From the NCBI GenBank assembly GCA_045597945.1, contig JAZLLD010000066.1:1-15529 (forward strand): a stretch of 15,529 bases of DNA, given 5' to 3'. How positions within the stretch are numbered: the stretch's first letter is position 1; every line of letters begins with the position of its first letter. The stretch is from Colimorpha sp045597945 (GTDB lineage: Bacteria > Bacteroidota > Bacteroidia > Bacteroidales > P3). Below are positions 15,405 to 15,529 of this stretch, in pieces. A program made the position numbers and the translations under genes. The notes beneath the pieces were generated by a model. The model had not been told where the DNA came from. It was given only the letters and a program-made list of their open reading frames with translations, and did no database searches.

Positions 15405-15529
15405 CTAAAAATCAAGTTCTAGTTGGCCATTGTTGCTAGAACACTTATCCATATCGGCAACTGGGGCCGAGAAAAGTTCTCGAATAGGCGATTTGTCAAG
15501 AAGAGATCCCCTTAGAACCCGGAGCACAT
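15405..15529 (-). CDS. C-terminal end of an unidentified gene (start beyond right edge)
   Basis: On the minus strand one frame is open from the right edge to TAG (15407-15405), giving 40 codons that read VLRVLRGSLLDKSPIRELF and finish with GQLELDF. The other two minus-strand frames have stops within the first 33 bases. The amino-acid mix (charged and aliphatic residues, only one Cys and no Trp) looks like a real protein end, and the 14-base gap to the next gene would fit an operon. Forty open codons could occur by chance, and the family is not recognised. Confidence 0.5.
   Translation of the reverse strand, partial: VLRVLRGSLLDKSPIRELFSAPVADMDKCSSNNGQLELDF

Overview
The window looks like a chromosomal segment of a Bacteroidota bacterium, most likely a member of the Bacteroidales. 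Three things point there: promoters of the Bacteroidota type (TAnnTTTG at -7, seen before priA, aguB and the glycosyltransferase at 7522), starts that follow A/T-rich leaders without a Shine-Dalgarno sequence, and a protein with a C-terminal type IX secretion (type B, gliding-motility-type) sorting domain. The genus cannot be read from the window. Coding DNA is close to balanced in GC, except the 5' half of the last large gene, which is visibly more AT-rich.

Left part (1-6341): a family 4-type glycosyltransferase on the minus strand runs off the left edge. It diverges from priA, the primosomal helicase, which has an extremely short predicted leader. A 591-bp spacer follows and holds a large imperfect palindrome (3605-3735). 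Then comes a two-gene operon, aguB-aguA, which converts agmatine through N-carbamoylputrescine to putrescine. It ends at a strong, probably bidirectional hairpin terminator (6260-6300) shared with the convergent protease gene.

Middle part (6342-12204): a secreted HtrA-type serine protease with one PDZ domain (minus) diverges from a plus-strand operon with a clear promoter (7464-7492) and terminator (12174-12204). In order the operon encodes a cytoplasmic glycosyltransferase, an exported DUF3857/transglutaminase-like protein with an intact Cys-His-Asp triad, an exported paralogue that has lost the nucleophile Cys and the His, and a 29-residue single-span peptide with a five-lysine tail whose start overlaps the preceding stop (ATGA). 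This operon is the most interesting unit in the window. Its function is unknown; cell-envelope modification is an inference from its parts.

Right part (12205-15529): an exported L,D-transpeptidase-like protein of the YkuD_2 type (plus) converges, with only 2 bp between stop codons, on a 791-residue T9SS cargo protein (minus). That protein has an IgGFc-binding-like N-terminal region, five Cys-containing repeats of about 51 residues and a type B C-terminal domain. Upstream of it, the last codons of an unidentified minus-strand gene enter from the right edge.
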